Origin: Gemmatimonadota bacterium
GTDB taxonomy: Bacteria > ARS69
Reading direction: 5' to 3'
DNA: 12,568 nucleotides
NCBI GenBank assembly: GCA_020431545.1
Contig: JAGQIB010000283.1
Location: forward strand, 1 to 12,568
Below, in pieces: positions 1-6,065 of the stretch. Below the pieces are notes generated by a model. That model saw nothing but the letters and a program-made list of their open reading frames with translations. It did no database searches and was not told the origin of the DNA. How positions within the stretch are numbered: the stretch's first letter is position 1; each line of letters opens with the position of its first letter. Made by a program: the position numbers and the translations under genes.

Positions 1-460
1 AGATCACGCGGCCGAGGATCGCATCGAGCACGTCGTTCACGGCGGAGATCGGCGCCGCCACCCGGACCACCTCGTCCGGCGAATCCACGTACACGTGGAT
101 CGTGCCCTTCTTCATCTCGACCTGCACGATCTCCTCGTTCGTGCGGATGTCCACGAGCATGCCGTCGCGGACCTTGCCGAGCTCGCGCAGCGAGGCGCGC
201 GCGATCTCGATTCCCTGGCGGGCGTCGTCGTCCAGCTCGCAGCGGATGTCGTCCACGATGACGGACGGAGCCAGTCGGATCGCGACGGGAACCAGCATCG
301 CGGGGATCGTCACGCCGACTTCTCCGCCGCTCTTCTCGATCACGCGGCACTCGATCGCGCCGGGAGTCCAGCTGTCCGCCGCGATCAGCACGAACGGCAG
401 CACGAGCAGGACCGGAATCGCGAACAGCAGTGCGAACAGGGTGCGGTCACTGCGTTTCAT
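1..460 (-). CDS. Membrane-anchored or secreted acidic repeat-family protein (partial, runs off left edge)
   Basis: No known function recognised. The ATG at 460-458 follows a near-ideal Shine-Dalgarno (AGGAGG at 473-468, 7-nt spacing), and 153 codons are visible before the window ends with no stop. Residues 8-27 form a hydrophobic segment after a basic MKRSDR start, so the protein is exported or anchored by an uncleaved signal. The rest is a soluble, acidic beta-rich region. From about residue 34 it aligns without large gaps to the protein encoded just upstream (481-1026). Matches include a DGMLVDI/DGEYVTV segment and an IHV...V..P[IL]..V module near residues 121-148. The start lies 20 bp after that gene's stop, so the two are probably one operon of tandem paralogues. 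The missing C-terminus prevents a size or domain call. A lipoprotein or sigma/anti-sigma-linked role cannot be judged. Confidence 0.8.
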   Translation of the reverse strand, partial: MKRSDRTLFALLFAIPVLLVLPFVLIAADSWTPGAIECRVIEKSGGEVGVTIPAMLVPVAIRLAPSVIVDDIRCELDDDARQGIEIARASLRELGKVRDGMLVDIRTNEEIVQVEMKKGTIHVYVDSPDEVVRVAAPISAVNDVLDAILGRVI

Positions 461-465
461 GGTCG

Positions 466-474
466 TTCCTCCTC
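466..474 (-). promoter_or_regulatory. Strong ribosome binding site
   Basis: On the minus strand the sequence reads GAGGAGGAA, containing AGGAGG, 7 nt before the ATG at 460-458. It fixes the start of the partial left-edge gene and suggests that this second gene of the pair is translated efficiently on its own, not only by coupling. Confidence 0.75.
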
Positions 475-480
475 GTGGGG

Positions 481-1026
481 TCAGTCGTTCTGCGCGTTCT
501 TGCGGTCCACCCAGATGCGCACCGCGGCGCCGTCGTCGTTCACCGTGACGAGGTTCTCGCCCTCGTACTTCGAGAGCACGTCGAGCGCGGCGAGGATGTC
601 GAGCTCGTCGTCCTCGCCGGACACGAGCGCCGAGAGGACCTCGATCGGCATCCGCACGTTGACCGTGTCGTCGTCGTCCTCGCGGATGTCCACGTGCAGG
701 AACTTGCCTTCCTTGCGGACCTTCACCGTGTCGCGGCCGTCCTCGACGGTGACGTACTCGCCGTCCTGGGCGTCGCGGATCGCGCGGAGCAGGGTCACGA
801 TCTGCTCGGGCTCGAGGTCCATGTCGTCGATGCGGACGCGGCCGTGGTGGAATTCGTCGGCCTCGATCAGCGGGAGCGCCGCGGTCACGACCGTCAGCGG
901 AACGTTGACGCGGACCCGGTCGCCGTCGTCGTCGACGGCCACGTGCAGCCAGCGGGAGTCGTCGCCGGCGGACGCGACGACGGGAATCATCAGGGCGACG
1001 ATCGGGATCAGTCGGAGCAGCTTCAT
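481..1026 (-). CDS. Secreted acidic protein with an internally duplicated module (hypothetical)
   Basis: This is a 181-residue protein of unknown function. The first 20 residues form a classical signal peptide (basic MKLLRL, hydrophobic core, VASA then GDD), so it is probably periplasmic or extracellular. The mature part holds two copies of one module. Copy A (about 26-104) runs WLHVAV, an acidic turn, VRVNVPLTVV, a helix with LLRAI, then DGEYVTVEDG. Copy B (about 109-173) runs FLHVDI, a DDDD turn, VNVRMPIEVL, a helix with LAALDVL, then GENLVTVNDDG. The 'LHV..(acidic)..V.VP[LI]' pattern reminds me of the short domain in YvlB/SHOCT-like or DUF4097-associated proteins, but I cannot confirm this. 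Acidic residues dominate, so metal binding is possible. It heads a two-gene unit with the left-edge paralogue. A GGGGGG run upstream of the ATG is only a weak ribosome site. Confidence 0.85.
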   Translation of the reverse strand: MKLLRLIPIVALMIPVVASAGDDSRWLHVAVDDDGDRVRVNVPLTVVTAALPLIEADEFHHGRVRIDDMDLEPEQIVTLLRAIRDAQDGEYVTVEDGRDTVKVRKEGKFLHVDIREDDDDTVNVRMPIEVLSALVSGEDDELDILAALDVLSKYEGENLVTVNDDGAAVRIWVDRKNAQND

Positions 1027-1159
1027 CGGGCACCCCCCGGTTTGCGTTGGTGATAGGGGGCTTACGGGAGTCGTGGCCGCCGGGTTGCGGGTGCCTCGCC
1101 GATTCTGGGACGAACGGACGCGTCGCTCGGCACCGCCGACCCGGGATCGCCGAATTCGT

Positions 1160-1175
1160 ATTCAGTGGGGTGAAT
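1160..1175. promoter_or_regulatory. Candidate operator/promoter patch: ATTCA-6-TGAAT inverted repeat
   Basis: ATTCA (1160-1164) and TGAAT (1171-1175) are perfect inverted 5-bp arms separated by GTGGGG. They sit in the only AT-rich part of the divergent region, next to GAATTC at 1152-1157. Such an element could bind a dimeric regulator or supply a -10 region (TATTCA at 1159-1164). No matching -35 was found, so this is tentative. Confidence 0.25.
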
Positions 1176-1182
1176 CTGCCCG

Positions 1183-1237
1183 CCGGGGGGGCCCCCCGGG
1201 ACCGGGACCGGCCGGTCCCGAGGTCCGGGGCCGGACC
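1183..1237. repeat. Cluster of three adjacent GC-rich inverted repeats
   Basis: Three palindromic units lie almost end to end. The first (1183-1199) has 8-bp arms CCGGGGGG/CCCCCCGG around one base. The second (1203-1220) is an 18-bp perfect palindrome, CGGGACCGGCCGGTCCCG. The third (1222-1237) has 7-bp arms GGTCCGG/CCGGACC around two bases. They lie between divergent genes, so they are not in the usual place for an intrinsic terminator, and no U-tract follows. They could be regulator sites, a cruciform-forming insulator or a short mobile palindromic repeat. Confidence 0.7.
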
Positions 1238-1296
1238 GGAGTCGGGCCCGGGATCAAGCGGGCGGGCGCCGCTGCCGATCGCACGAATCAGGGAGA

Positions 1297-1319
1297 GCGC
1301 CGATCGGGAGACTCGGCGC
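1297..1319 (+). repeat. Small hairpin in the 5' leader of the kinase-like gene
   Basis: GCGCCGA (1297-1303) pairs perfectly with TCGGCGC (1313-1319) around a 9-nt loop. It ends 5 nt before the ribosome binding site of the downstream gene (GGGAGGA, 1324-1330), so it could affect translation initiation, though it does not itself cover the site. It could also be chance in such GC-rich DNA. Confidence 0.4.
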
Positions 1320-1333
1320 GAACGGGAGGATCC

Positions 1334-2518
1334 ATGATCGACCTGCGCCGATCGCGCGGGGCCGGCGAGTGCCACCGCTTGGTGGAAGACCTCGACGGGC
1401 TCCGGCCGTCACTCGACGCCATTCTGGCGCGCGTGAACCAGCTGCTGCAAACCCCGCTGCCGGGGGACACGCGCCAGCACGCGGATGCGATCGCGCGCGA
1501 CGCCCGGTCCCTGCTCGCCCGGGTGGGCTGCATCCGCGACGTGGCGGAGCTCACCGAGGGCCATCTCGGGATCCGGGAGATCGAGTTCTCGCCCGCAGTC
1601 GCGCTGCGCGCGGAGATCGATCGTCTGGCCCCCCTCGCCGAGGGCGAAGGGCTCGACCTCTCGCTCCGACTGGAGACGGACCTGCCGGCGCGCGTGGTGG
1701 GCGATCCGAGTCGCATCCGCCAGGCGCTCGAGGAACTCGTCCGCTTCGCGGTGGATCACACGCCGCGCGGCAGCGTGGAGGTTCGTGCCGCCTGGGCGGA
1801 GGAGGAGTTCCTGAGCATCACGGTGGAGGACACCGGGGTGGGCACGCGGTCCGAGCACCTCGAGCGCGTCCTCGCGGGCGAACCGTCGAGCCATGGCCTC
1901 GCGTTCGCGCGAGAGCTGGTGGAGCTCATGGGCGGTACGCTCGTGGGAAGCAGTCGACTCGGACTCGGTTCTCGCTTCGACCTGGAACTGCCGCTCGAGC
2001 GCGCCTCCCGTTCGGTGCCGCTCGTTCGCGGGCGCCTCGCGGAAGCGCGGATTCTGTTCCTCGGCGAGGAGGATCCGGAGCTCGAGGAGCGTCTCGAGTC
2101 GCTCGGCGCGCGCACGATGTACTGCGGATCGTCCACGCAGGCTCTGCGACGGCTGCGCGAGACGGCCGAGGCCGGCGAGCCGTTCGATCTCCTCGTCGCG
2201 AATCCGCCGTTCTCGGGGCCGGACGCGCTCACGTTCGGCTCGCTCGTGCAGGGCGACGCGCGACTTCGCTCCACCGAGCTCGTTCTCGTCGCGCCGGCCG
2301 GCCAGCCGGGGGACGCGGGGCGACTCGAGGCGGTGGGCTGGAGCGGCTACTTCACGCGACCGTCGACGCCGGAGTTCCTGACGCTCGCCCTGGCCACCGT
2401 GCTCGGCACGGCTCGCCACGTGGGTCCGCGCTTCGTGACCCGGCATCTCCTCGCGGAGGTCGAGGTCATCGCGGAGGACGAGGTCGCGGCCCGGACGAAT
2501 CCATCTCGCTTCGAATGA
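1334..2518 (+). CDS. Degenerate hybrid histidine kinase-like protein (pseudokinase plus pseudoreceiver)
   Basis: This 394-residue protein has no signal or membrane segment and is probably cytoplasmic. The ATG at 1334 has GGGAGGA just upstream; the frame stays open further 5' but there it runs antisense to the neighbouring genes. Domain order is a HisKA-like helical hairpin (about 15-85), a HATPase_c-like domain (about 90-222), and a receiver-like domain (about 236-358). Family landmarks are clear: RIRQALEEL (N box), VEDTGVG (G1, 164-170), GLAFARELVELMGG (G2), GSRFDLELPL, and FTRPSTPEFL at the receiver's KP position. Yet key residues differ. The H-box position is Asp21 instead of His, the N-box Asn is Phe138, the receiver acidic pair is Gly244/Glu245, the phosphoacceptor Asp is Asn290, and the conserved Lys is Arg342. 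Phosphotransfer therefore looks lost. A scaffold or allosteric role is inference. Its last 53 bp overlap the convergent acyltransferase gene. Confidence 0.85.
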   Translation: MIDLRRSRGAGECHRLVEDLDGLRPSLDAILARVNQLLQTPLPGDTRQHADAIARDARSLLARVGCIRDVAELTEGHLGIREIEFSPAVALRAEIDRLAPLAEGEGLDLSLRLETDLPARVVGDPSRIRQALEELVRFAVDHTPRGSVEVRAAWAEEEFLSITVEDTGVGTRSEHLERVLAGEPSSHGLAFARELVELMGGTLVGSSRLGLGSRFDLELPLERASRSVPLVRGRLAEARILFLGEEDPELEERLESLGARTMYCGSSTQALRRLRETAEAGEPFDLLVANPPFSGPDALTFGSLVQGDARLRSTELVLVAPAGQPGDAGRLEAVGWSGYFTRPSTPEFLTLALATVLGTARHVGPRFVTRHLLAEVEVIAEDEVAARTNPSRFE

Positions 2519-3203
2519 CCTCGAACGCGAGCGCGGAGAGCTGATCCGGCGTGCGCCCGTCGACCTCGATGGGGTCGTGCAGGCGCACTCGGACCACGCC
2601 CGGACGCAGCCGGAATCCGCTCACCTGCTGGAACTCGAACGCGCCCGTCATCGAGACCGGAACGATCGCCGCCCCCCAGCGGGTCGCCAGGCGGAACACC
2701 CCGGAGCGGAACGGGCTCAGTGAGCCGTCTCGCGTGCGGGTCCCCTCCGGGAAGATCACGAGGCTGTAGCCGCGGTCGAGACGATCGCGTGCCTCCCGGT
2801 CCAGCCGCGCCAGTCCCTCGCGGGACGGCCGGTCCGGCACCGGCACGTTGCCGAACGCGCGCATCAACCAGCCGTAGACCGGCACGTCGAAGTGCGACTC
2901 GAGCTCGAGACCGCGCGCTCTCTGCCCGAGCGACGCGTAGACGACGAACGGATCGAACACGTTCACGTGGTTCGACAGGAACAGGTACTTCGCCCCGGCG
3001 TCGATCCTTGGCGAGCGCTCCACCTCCAGCCGCATCCCGGCGAGTCGCACGACGTTCCGGGAGTACAGGCGAAGCAGCGGCTCGATGAGTCGCGGGCCGA
3101 GCAGCGGCCGCAGCGCCACCAGAAGCAACGTGGCCGGAATGAAGTGAGCGAAGCTGATCGCCCACCGGAACGTGGAGCGTACGTTCGCGCCGAGGTCGCT
3201 CAC
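2466..3203 (-). CDS. PlsC-family 1-acyl-glycerol-3-phosphate-type acyltransferase
   Basis: This protein transfers an acyl group from acyl-CoA or acyl-ACP to a hydroxyl acceptor, usually lysophosphatidate, at the inner membrane. It has 245 residues, a normal family length. A hydrophobic segment spans about 13-32. Motif I is NHVNVFD (78-84), giving the catalytic HX4D pair His79/Asp84. Motif III is FPEGTR (151-156), and motif IV is VPVS (181-184). The start chosen is GTG at 3203-3201, whose GTGA overlaps the TGA of the upstream ligase by 4 nt, implying translational coupling; the frame extends further upstream only in antisense-like, non-coding-looking sequence. It is the last gene of the operon. 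The context of fatty-acyl reductases and ligases suggests an acceptor such as a fatty alcohol, ether lipid or glycolipid, and ordinary phosphatidate synthesis is less likely (inference). The Pro/Arg-rich C-terminal tail overlaps the convergent gene. Confidence 0.9.
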   Translation of the reverse strand: MSDLGANVRSTFRWAISFAHFIPATLLLVALRPLLGPRLIEPLLRLYSRNVVRLAGMRLEVERSPRIDAGAKYLFLSNHVNVFDPFVVYASLGQRARGLELESHFDVPVYGWLMRAFGNVPVPDRPSREGLARLDREARDRLDRGYSLVIFPEGTRTRDGSLSPFRSGVFRLATRWGAAIVPVSMTGAFEFQQVSGFRLRPGVVRVRLHDPIEVDGRTPDQLSALAFEVIRSEMDSSGPRPRPPR

Positions 3204-4999
3204 GCCAGCGGCCGCATTCGATCGGGAGCCGACCGCTCCCGCAGGTATTCCGCCAGCACGCCGCGCTTCACCTTCATCGAGGCCGTGCGCGGGAACTCCT
3301 CGCTCCAGAACAGCACCGCGCTCGCCCGCTGGTGCTCGGGGAGCCGCCGGTTGCGGGTCTCGATCTCCGCGAACAGCACGTCCTCCGAGGGGCGTTCGGG
3401 ATCGGGGCGCGCCACGAGCACGAGTCGCTCGTCGCGGGCCGTGCCCGGCCAGAGCCAGTGCGCGGCGAACAGGCACAGATCCGGCGCGAGCCCCGCGAAG
3501 GCGATCTCCACGTCCTCGGGGTACACGTTCTTGCCGCCCTCGGTCACGATCATGTTCTTGCGACGCCCCACGAGCTGGAGCGCTCCCCCCTCGGTCAGGC
3601 GGCCGAGGTCGCCGGTGCAGAGCCAGCCCTCCGCGAACGTCTCCGCCGTGAGCTCGGGATCGTCGAGGTAGCCGCGCATGATCATCGGACTGCGAACACG
3701 GACCTCGCCGATGCCGTCCGGGCCGGGGTCCGCGATCGTGAGCTCGATGCCGGGGAGCGGCGTGCCGACCGTCTCCGGTTGCGGCGGATCGAGGCGATCG
3801 AGCGTGATGGCGGTGCCCGCCTCCGTGAGGCCGTAGCCGTTCGCCACAGGGATGCCGAGCCGGTGGAAGAAACGCAACGTGTCCGGCGCGGAGTACGCGC
3901 CGCCCACGAACAGCGCCTCGAGGCGGCCGCCGAACGCGTCGTGCACGGGGCGCAGCAGGCGACGCGCGATCGCGGGGCGTGGCCTGCCGCCCGAAAGCGC
4001 GACGTTCAGGCGCACGAGTCCCTCGAACACCGCGCGCCGGAGCGGCGGCAGTTCGTCGAAGCGGCGGCGAAGTCCCGTCTCCAGGTTTTTGAGCACCAGG
4101 GGGACGAGCGCCATGTGCGTGATCCGGTAGCGCGGGAACGCGTCGCGCACGAACTCCGGGCGAAGCGTGCGCAGGTGCACCACGGTCGCACCGCGGAAGT
4201 ACGGGCCCAGGAACCCGACCATGAAGTCGATCGCGTGGTTCGTGGGGAGGATCGAGAGATATCGGGTGCCGGGGCCGAGCGGGTGCAGCTGCGCGAGCGC
4301 GTCGAACTGCGCGAGGTAGTTTCCGTGCGTGAGCTGGCAGCCCTTGGGGCGGCCGCCCGTGCCCGAGGAGTACACCAGGCAGGCGACGTCTTCCGGCGCG
4401 CGCTCCACCGTCGGGGGGACGCTGATGGGGGCGGGCTCGTCGGGCACGGCGCCGGCATCACGAGTCGTTGCGGACGGAGCGCCGGCGCCCGTGGTCTCGT
4501 CGAACGGCGTGGCGCGCGCGGCCGCCGGCCGGGCGATCTCCTGGCCCGGGGGCACGTCCGTCGCGACGACGTCCGCGATCCCGAGCGACGCGAACTCCGC
4601 CACGCCTCCCTGCGCCCGCAGCAGGTGCCACTCCGCGAACACGACCTTCGGCTTCGCGTGCGCGAGGAGCGCGACCTGTTCCGCGGCCGAGAGCTTGAAG
4701 TCCAGCGGCACGAGCACGCCGCCGCGCCGGAACACCGCCGCCGCGGCGACGTGCCAGCGCGCCTGGTTCGACATCACGATCGCGGCGCGATCTCCCGGCC
4801 CGAAGCCGCGCTCCGCGAGCCACGCCGCGAGGCCTCCGGAACGCGCCTCGAGATCCCGGTACGTCAGTCGACCGTTCTCGCGATCGCGGTCCGCCTCGAT
4901 GTGCGCGAGCGCGTCGCCGTGGCGCGCGAACGCGCGCGTCAACGCCACTCCGAGGCTCGTGGGGTTCCCGAGGTCGGAGAGAGGGGAGGGACTGGTCAA
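3200..4999 (-). CDS. AMP-forming fatty acid ligase (acyl-CoA synthetase or acyl-ACP ligase), 599 aa
   Basis: This ANL-superfamily enzyme activates a carboxylic (probably fatty) acid with ATP to acyl-AMP and passes it to CoA or a carrier protein thiol. Visible motifs are the P-loop YSSGTGGRPKG (210-220), YGLTEAG (389-395), the TGD core (462-464), VGRRKNMI (477-484), the hinge-following GGKNVYPEDVE, and a C-terminal MKVKRG bearing the catalytic Lys (576 or 578). The start is TTG at 4999, forming a TTGA overlap of 4 nt with the ACP stop; no ribosome site is evident, so coupling is likely. GTG at 4948 is an alternative. Because it directly follows and overlaps the ACP gene, loading that ACP is the attractive role. 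Residues about 158-200 form an unusual low-complexity Ala/Pro/Thr/Asp-rich insert just before the P-loop. Long-chain acyl specificity is inferred from family resemblance only. Confidence 0.92.
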   Translation of the reverse strand: MTSPSPLSDLGNPTSLGVALTRAFARHGDALAHIEADRDRENGRLTYRDLEARSGGLAAWLAERGFGPGDRAAIVMSNQARWHVAAAAVFRRGGVLVPLDFKLSAAEQVALLAHAKPKVVFAEWHLLRAQGGVAEFASLGIADVVATDVPPGQEIARPAAARATPFDETTGAGAPSATTRDAGAVPDEPAPISVPPTVERAPEDVACLVYSSGTGGRPKGCQLTHGNYLAQFDALAQLHPLGPGTRYLSILPTNHAIDFMVGFLGPYFRGATVVHLRTLRPEFVRDAFPRYRITHMALVPLVLKNLETGLRRRFDELPPLRRAVFEGLVRLNVALSGGRPRPAIARRLLRPVHDAFGGRLEALFVGGAYSAPDTLRFFHRLGIPVANGYGLTEAGTAITLDRLDPPQPETVGTPLPGIELTIADPGPDGIGEVRVRSPMIMRGYLDDPELTAETFAEGWLCTGDLGRLTEGGALQLVGRRKNMIVTEGGKNVYPEDVEIAFAGLAPDLCLFAAHWLWPGTARDERLVLVARPDPERPSEDVLFAEIETRNRRLPEHQRASAVLFWSEEFPRTASMKVKRGVLAEYLRERSAPDRMRPLA

Positions 5000-5238
5000 C
5001 GTCGCGCGTGAATGCGCTCGGAGAGCGTGCGGAAGTCGGTGACGCCCTGCATCTCCCAGTCCGGCAGCTCCACGCCGAAGTGACCCTCGAGGCGGGAGAG
5101 CAGTTCCAGCGCCTTGAGGCTGTCGATGCGGAGCTTCGCGAAGAAGTCGTCGTCCGGCGCGAGCGTGTCGCGCGAGACGTCGAAGTGGCGGGCGGCGAGA
5201 TCCAGGATCTCCTCCAGTGTCTCGTTCGGCGTGCTCAT
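4996..5238 (-). CDS. Stand-alone acyl carrier protein
   Basis: This is an 80-residue acidic PP-binding protein. It carries the acyl chain as a thioester on 4'-phosphopantetheine. The attachment motif is DSLKALEL, with Ser40 as the modified residue; the context LRIDSLKALELLSRLEGHFGV is typical of helix II of ACPs. The start ATG at 5238 has GAGG six bases upstream. The gene begins 8 bp after the crotonase stop and overlaps the ligase start by 4 nt, so its products should be made together with those enzymes. It is not next to the usual fab genes, so it is a specialised carrier and not the housekeeping one. It is expected to receive substrate from one of the two ligases and present it to the crotonase and reductases encoded in the same operon (inference). 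Confidence 0.92.
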   Translation of the reverse strand: MSTPNETLEEILDLAARHFDVSRDTLAPDDDFFAKLRIDSLKALELLSRLEGHFGVELPDWEMQGVTDFRTLSERIHARR

Positions 5239-5246
5239 CTCGGACC

Positions 5247-6065
5247 TCACGGAAGGTAGGGAAGCGGATCCGCGCTGTTCACGAACCGGCGGAGGCCTTC
5301 CTCCACCGCGGGGCGGGCGAGCAGCTCGCAGAAGACGTCGATCTCCTCGGCGAGCCGTTCGTACGGGACGGGCTTCGCGAATCGCTTCGCGGCCGTCGCC
5401 GTGCCGGCGTCGAACTTCGTGGTCTGGGCCGCGGTCGCGAGGGCGGCCGGCAGCGCCTGGCCCTCTCCCACGAGCTGGCTCACGAGGCCGACCTCGTGCG
5501 CTCGCTTCGCGTTCAGGCTGCGGCCCGTGAGCAGCAGGTCGCGGACGACCGCGTTGCCCACGTCGCGTTCGAGGCGCGGGATGCCGCCGAAGCCGGGGAT
5601 CAGGCCCAGCCGCAGCTCGGGGAAGCAGAACCGCGCGAGCTTGTCGGCCACGAGTACGTCGCAGGCCAGCGCGAGCTCGAAGCCGCCCCCGAACACCATG
5701 CCGTGCAGCGCCGCGATCGTGGTGAGGGAGGAGTCGTCGAGGCGGTTCAGCACCGCGTGGATGCGCTCCAGGAACTCGCGCACGCCGGCGACGCGCTCGC
5801 TTGCGGGAAGGGTCTCCCCGCGTCGCCACAGCTCGCGCAGGTCCGCGCCCGCGCAGAATCCCGCCGGCAGCGACGAGTACAGAACCAGCGCCCGCGCCCG
5901 CTCCTCCAGCGCCGGCAGCGCGCCGGCGAGGCGCTCGAGATCGTCGAGCATCTCGCTCCCGATTTCGTTCGCGGGCGCGCGATGCAGCTCCACCCGGACG
6001 ACGTGATCCTCGACGGACCAGGAAAGCGTGTCTCCGCGGTACTCGAGCACGTCGCCTCCCGTCAC
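5247..6065 (-). CDS. Enoyl-CoA hydratase/isomerase family protein (crotonase fold)
   Basis: This 272-residue crotonase has normal family length. The fold binds acyl thioesters and commonly hydrates or dehydrates the C2-C3 bond. Oxyanion-hole segments are FCAGADL (70-76) and GMVFGGGFE (122-130). Both catalytic Glu positions of classic hydratases are kept: Glu130 in the GGGFE segment and Glu150 in FPELRLGLIPGFGG. Hydration or dehydration is therefore more likely than the decarboxylase or dehalogenase branches. The reading frame begins with GTG at 6065, overlapping the upstream ligase stop by 4 nt. An alternative GTG at 6050 has a better ribosome site (GGGAGG 4 nt before it) and would remove five residues. 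Being placed between a ligase and the ACP, it may act on CoA- or ACP-bound chains. No ketoacyl synthase or ketoreductase for a full beta-cycle is present in the window. Confidence 0.9.
   Translation of the reverse strand: MTGGDVLEYRGDTLSWSVEDHVVRVELHRAPANEIGSEMLDDLERLAGALPALEERARALVLYSSLPAGFCAGADLRELWRRGETLPASERVAGVREFLERIHAVLNRLDDSSLTTIAALHGMVFGGGFELALACDVLVADKLARFCFPELRLGLIPGFGGIPRLERDVGNAVVRDLLLTGRSLNAKRAHEVGLVSQLVGEGQALPAALATAAQTTKFDAGTATAAKRFAKPVPYERLAEEIDVFCELLARPAVEEGLRRFVNSADPLPYLP

Larger units (their letters stand above)
1027..1333. other. Divergent intergenic region (307 bp) with palindromes and one AT-rich patch
   Basis: This stretch separates the minus-strand secreted-protein pair from the plus-strand kinase-like gene, so it must hold the promoters of both. 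I see no credible ORF, and no clear -35/-10 pair in this GC-rich context. Notable contents are an AT-richer patch at 1152-1177 with related half-sites (GAATTC at 1152-1157, ATTCA at 1160-1164, TGAAT at 1171-1175), three adjacent G+C inverted repeats at 1183-1237, and a small hairpin at 1297-1319 in the leader of the plus-strand gene. Confidence 0.7.

Noticed and set aside
1183..1199. Rho-independent terminator
   Set aside because: The palindrome has essentially no loop, no T-tract follows on either strand, and it lies upstream of both flanking genes.
95..1333. Long plus-strand open frame reaching upstream of the kinase-like gene
   Set aside because: It runs antisense to two well-supported minus-strand genes with signal peptides and ribosome sites and through the palindromic intergenic region. 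The kinase-like homology begins only after the ATG at 1334, which has its own Shine-Dalgarno.
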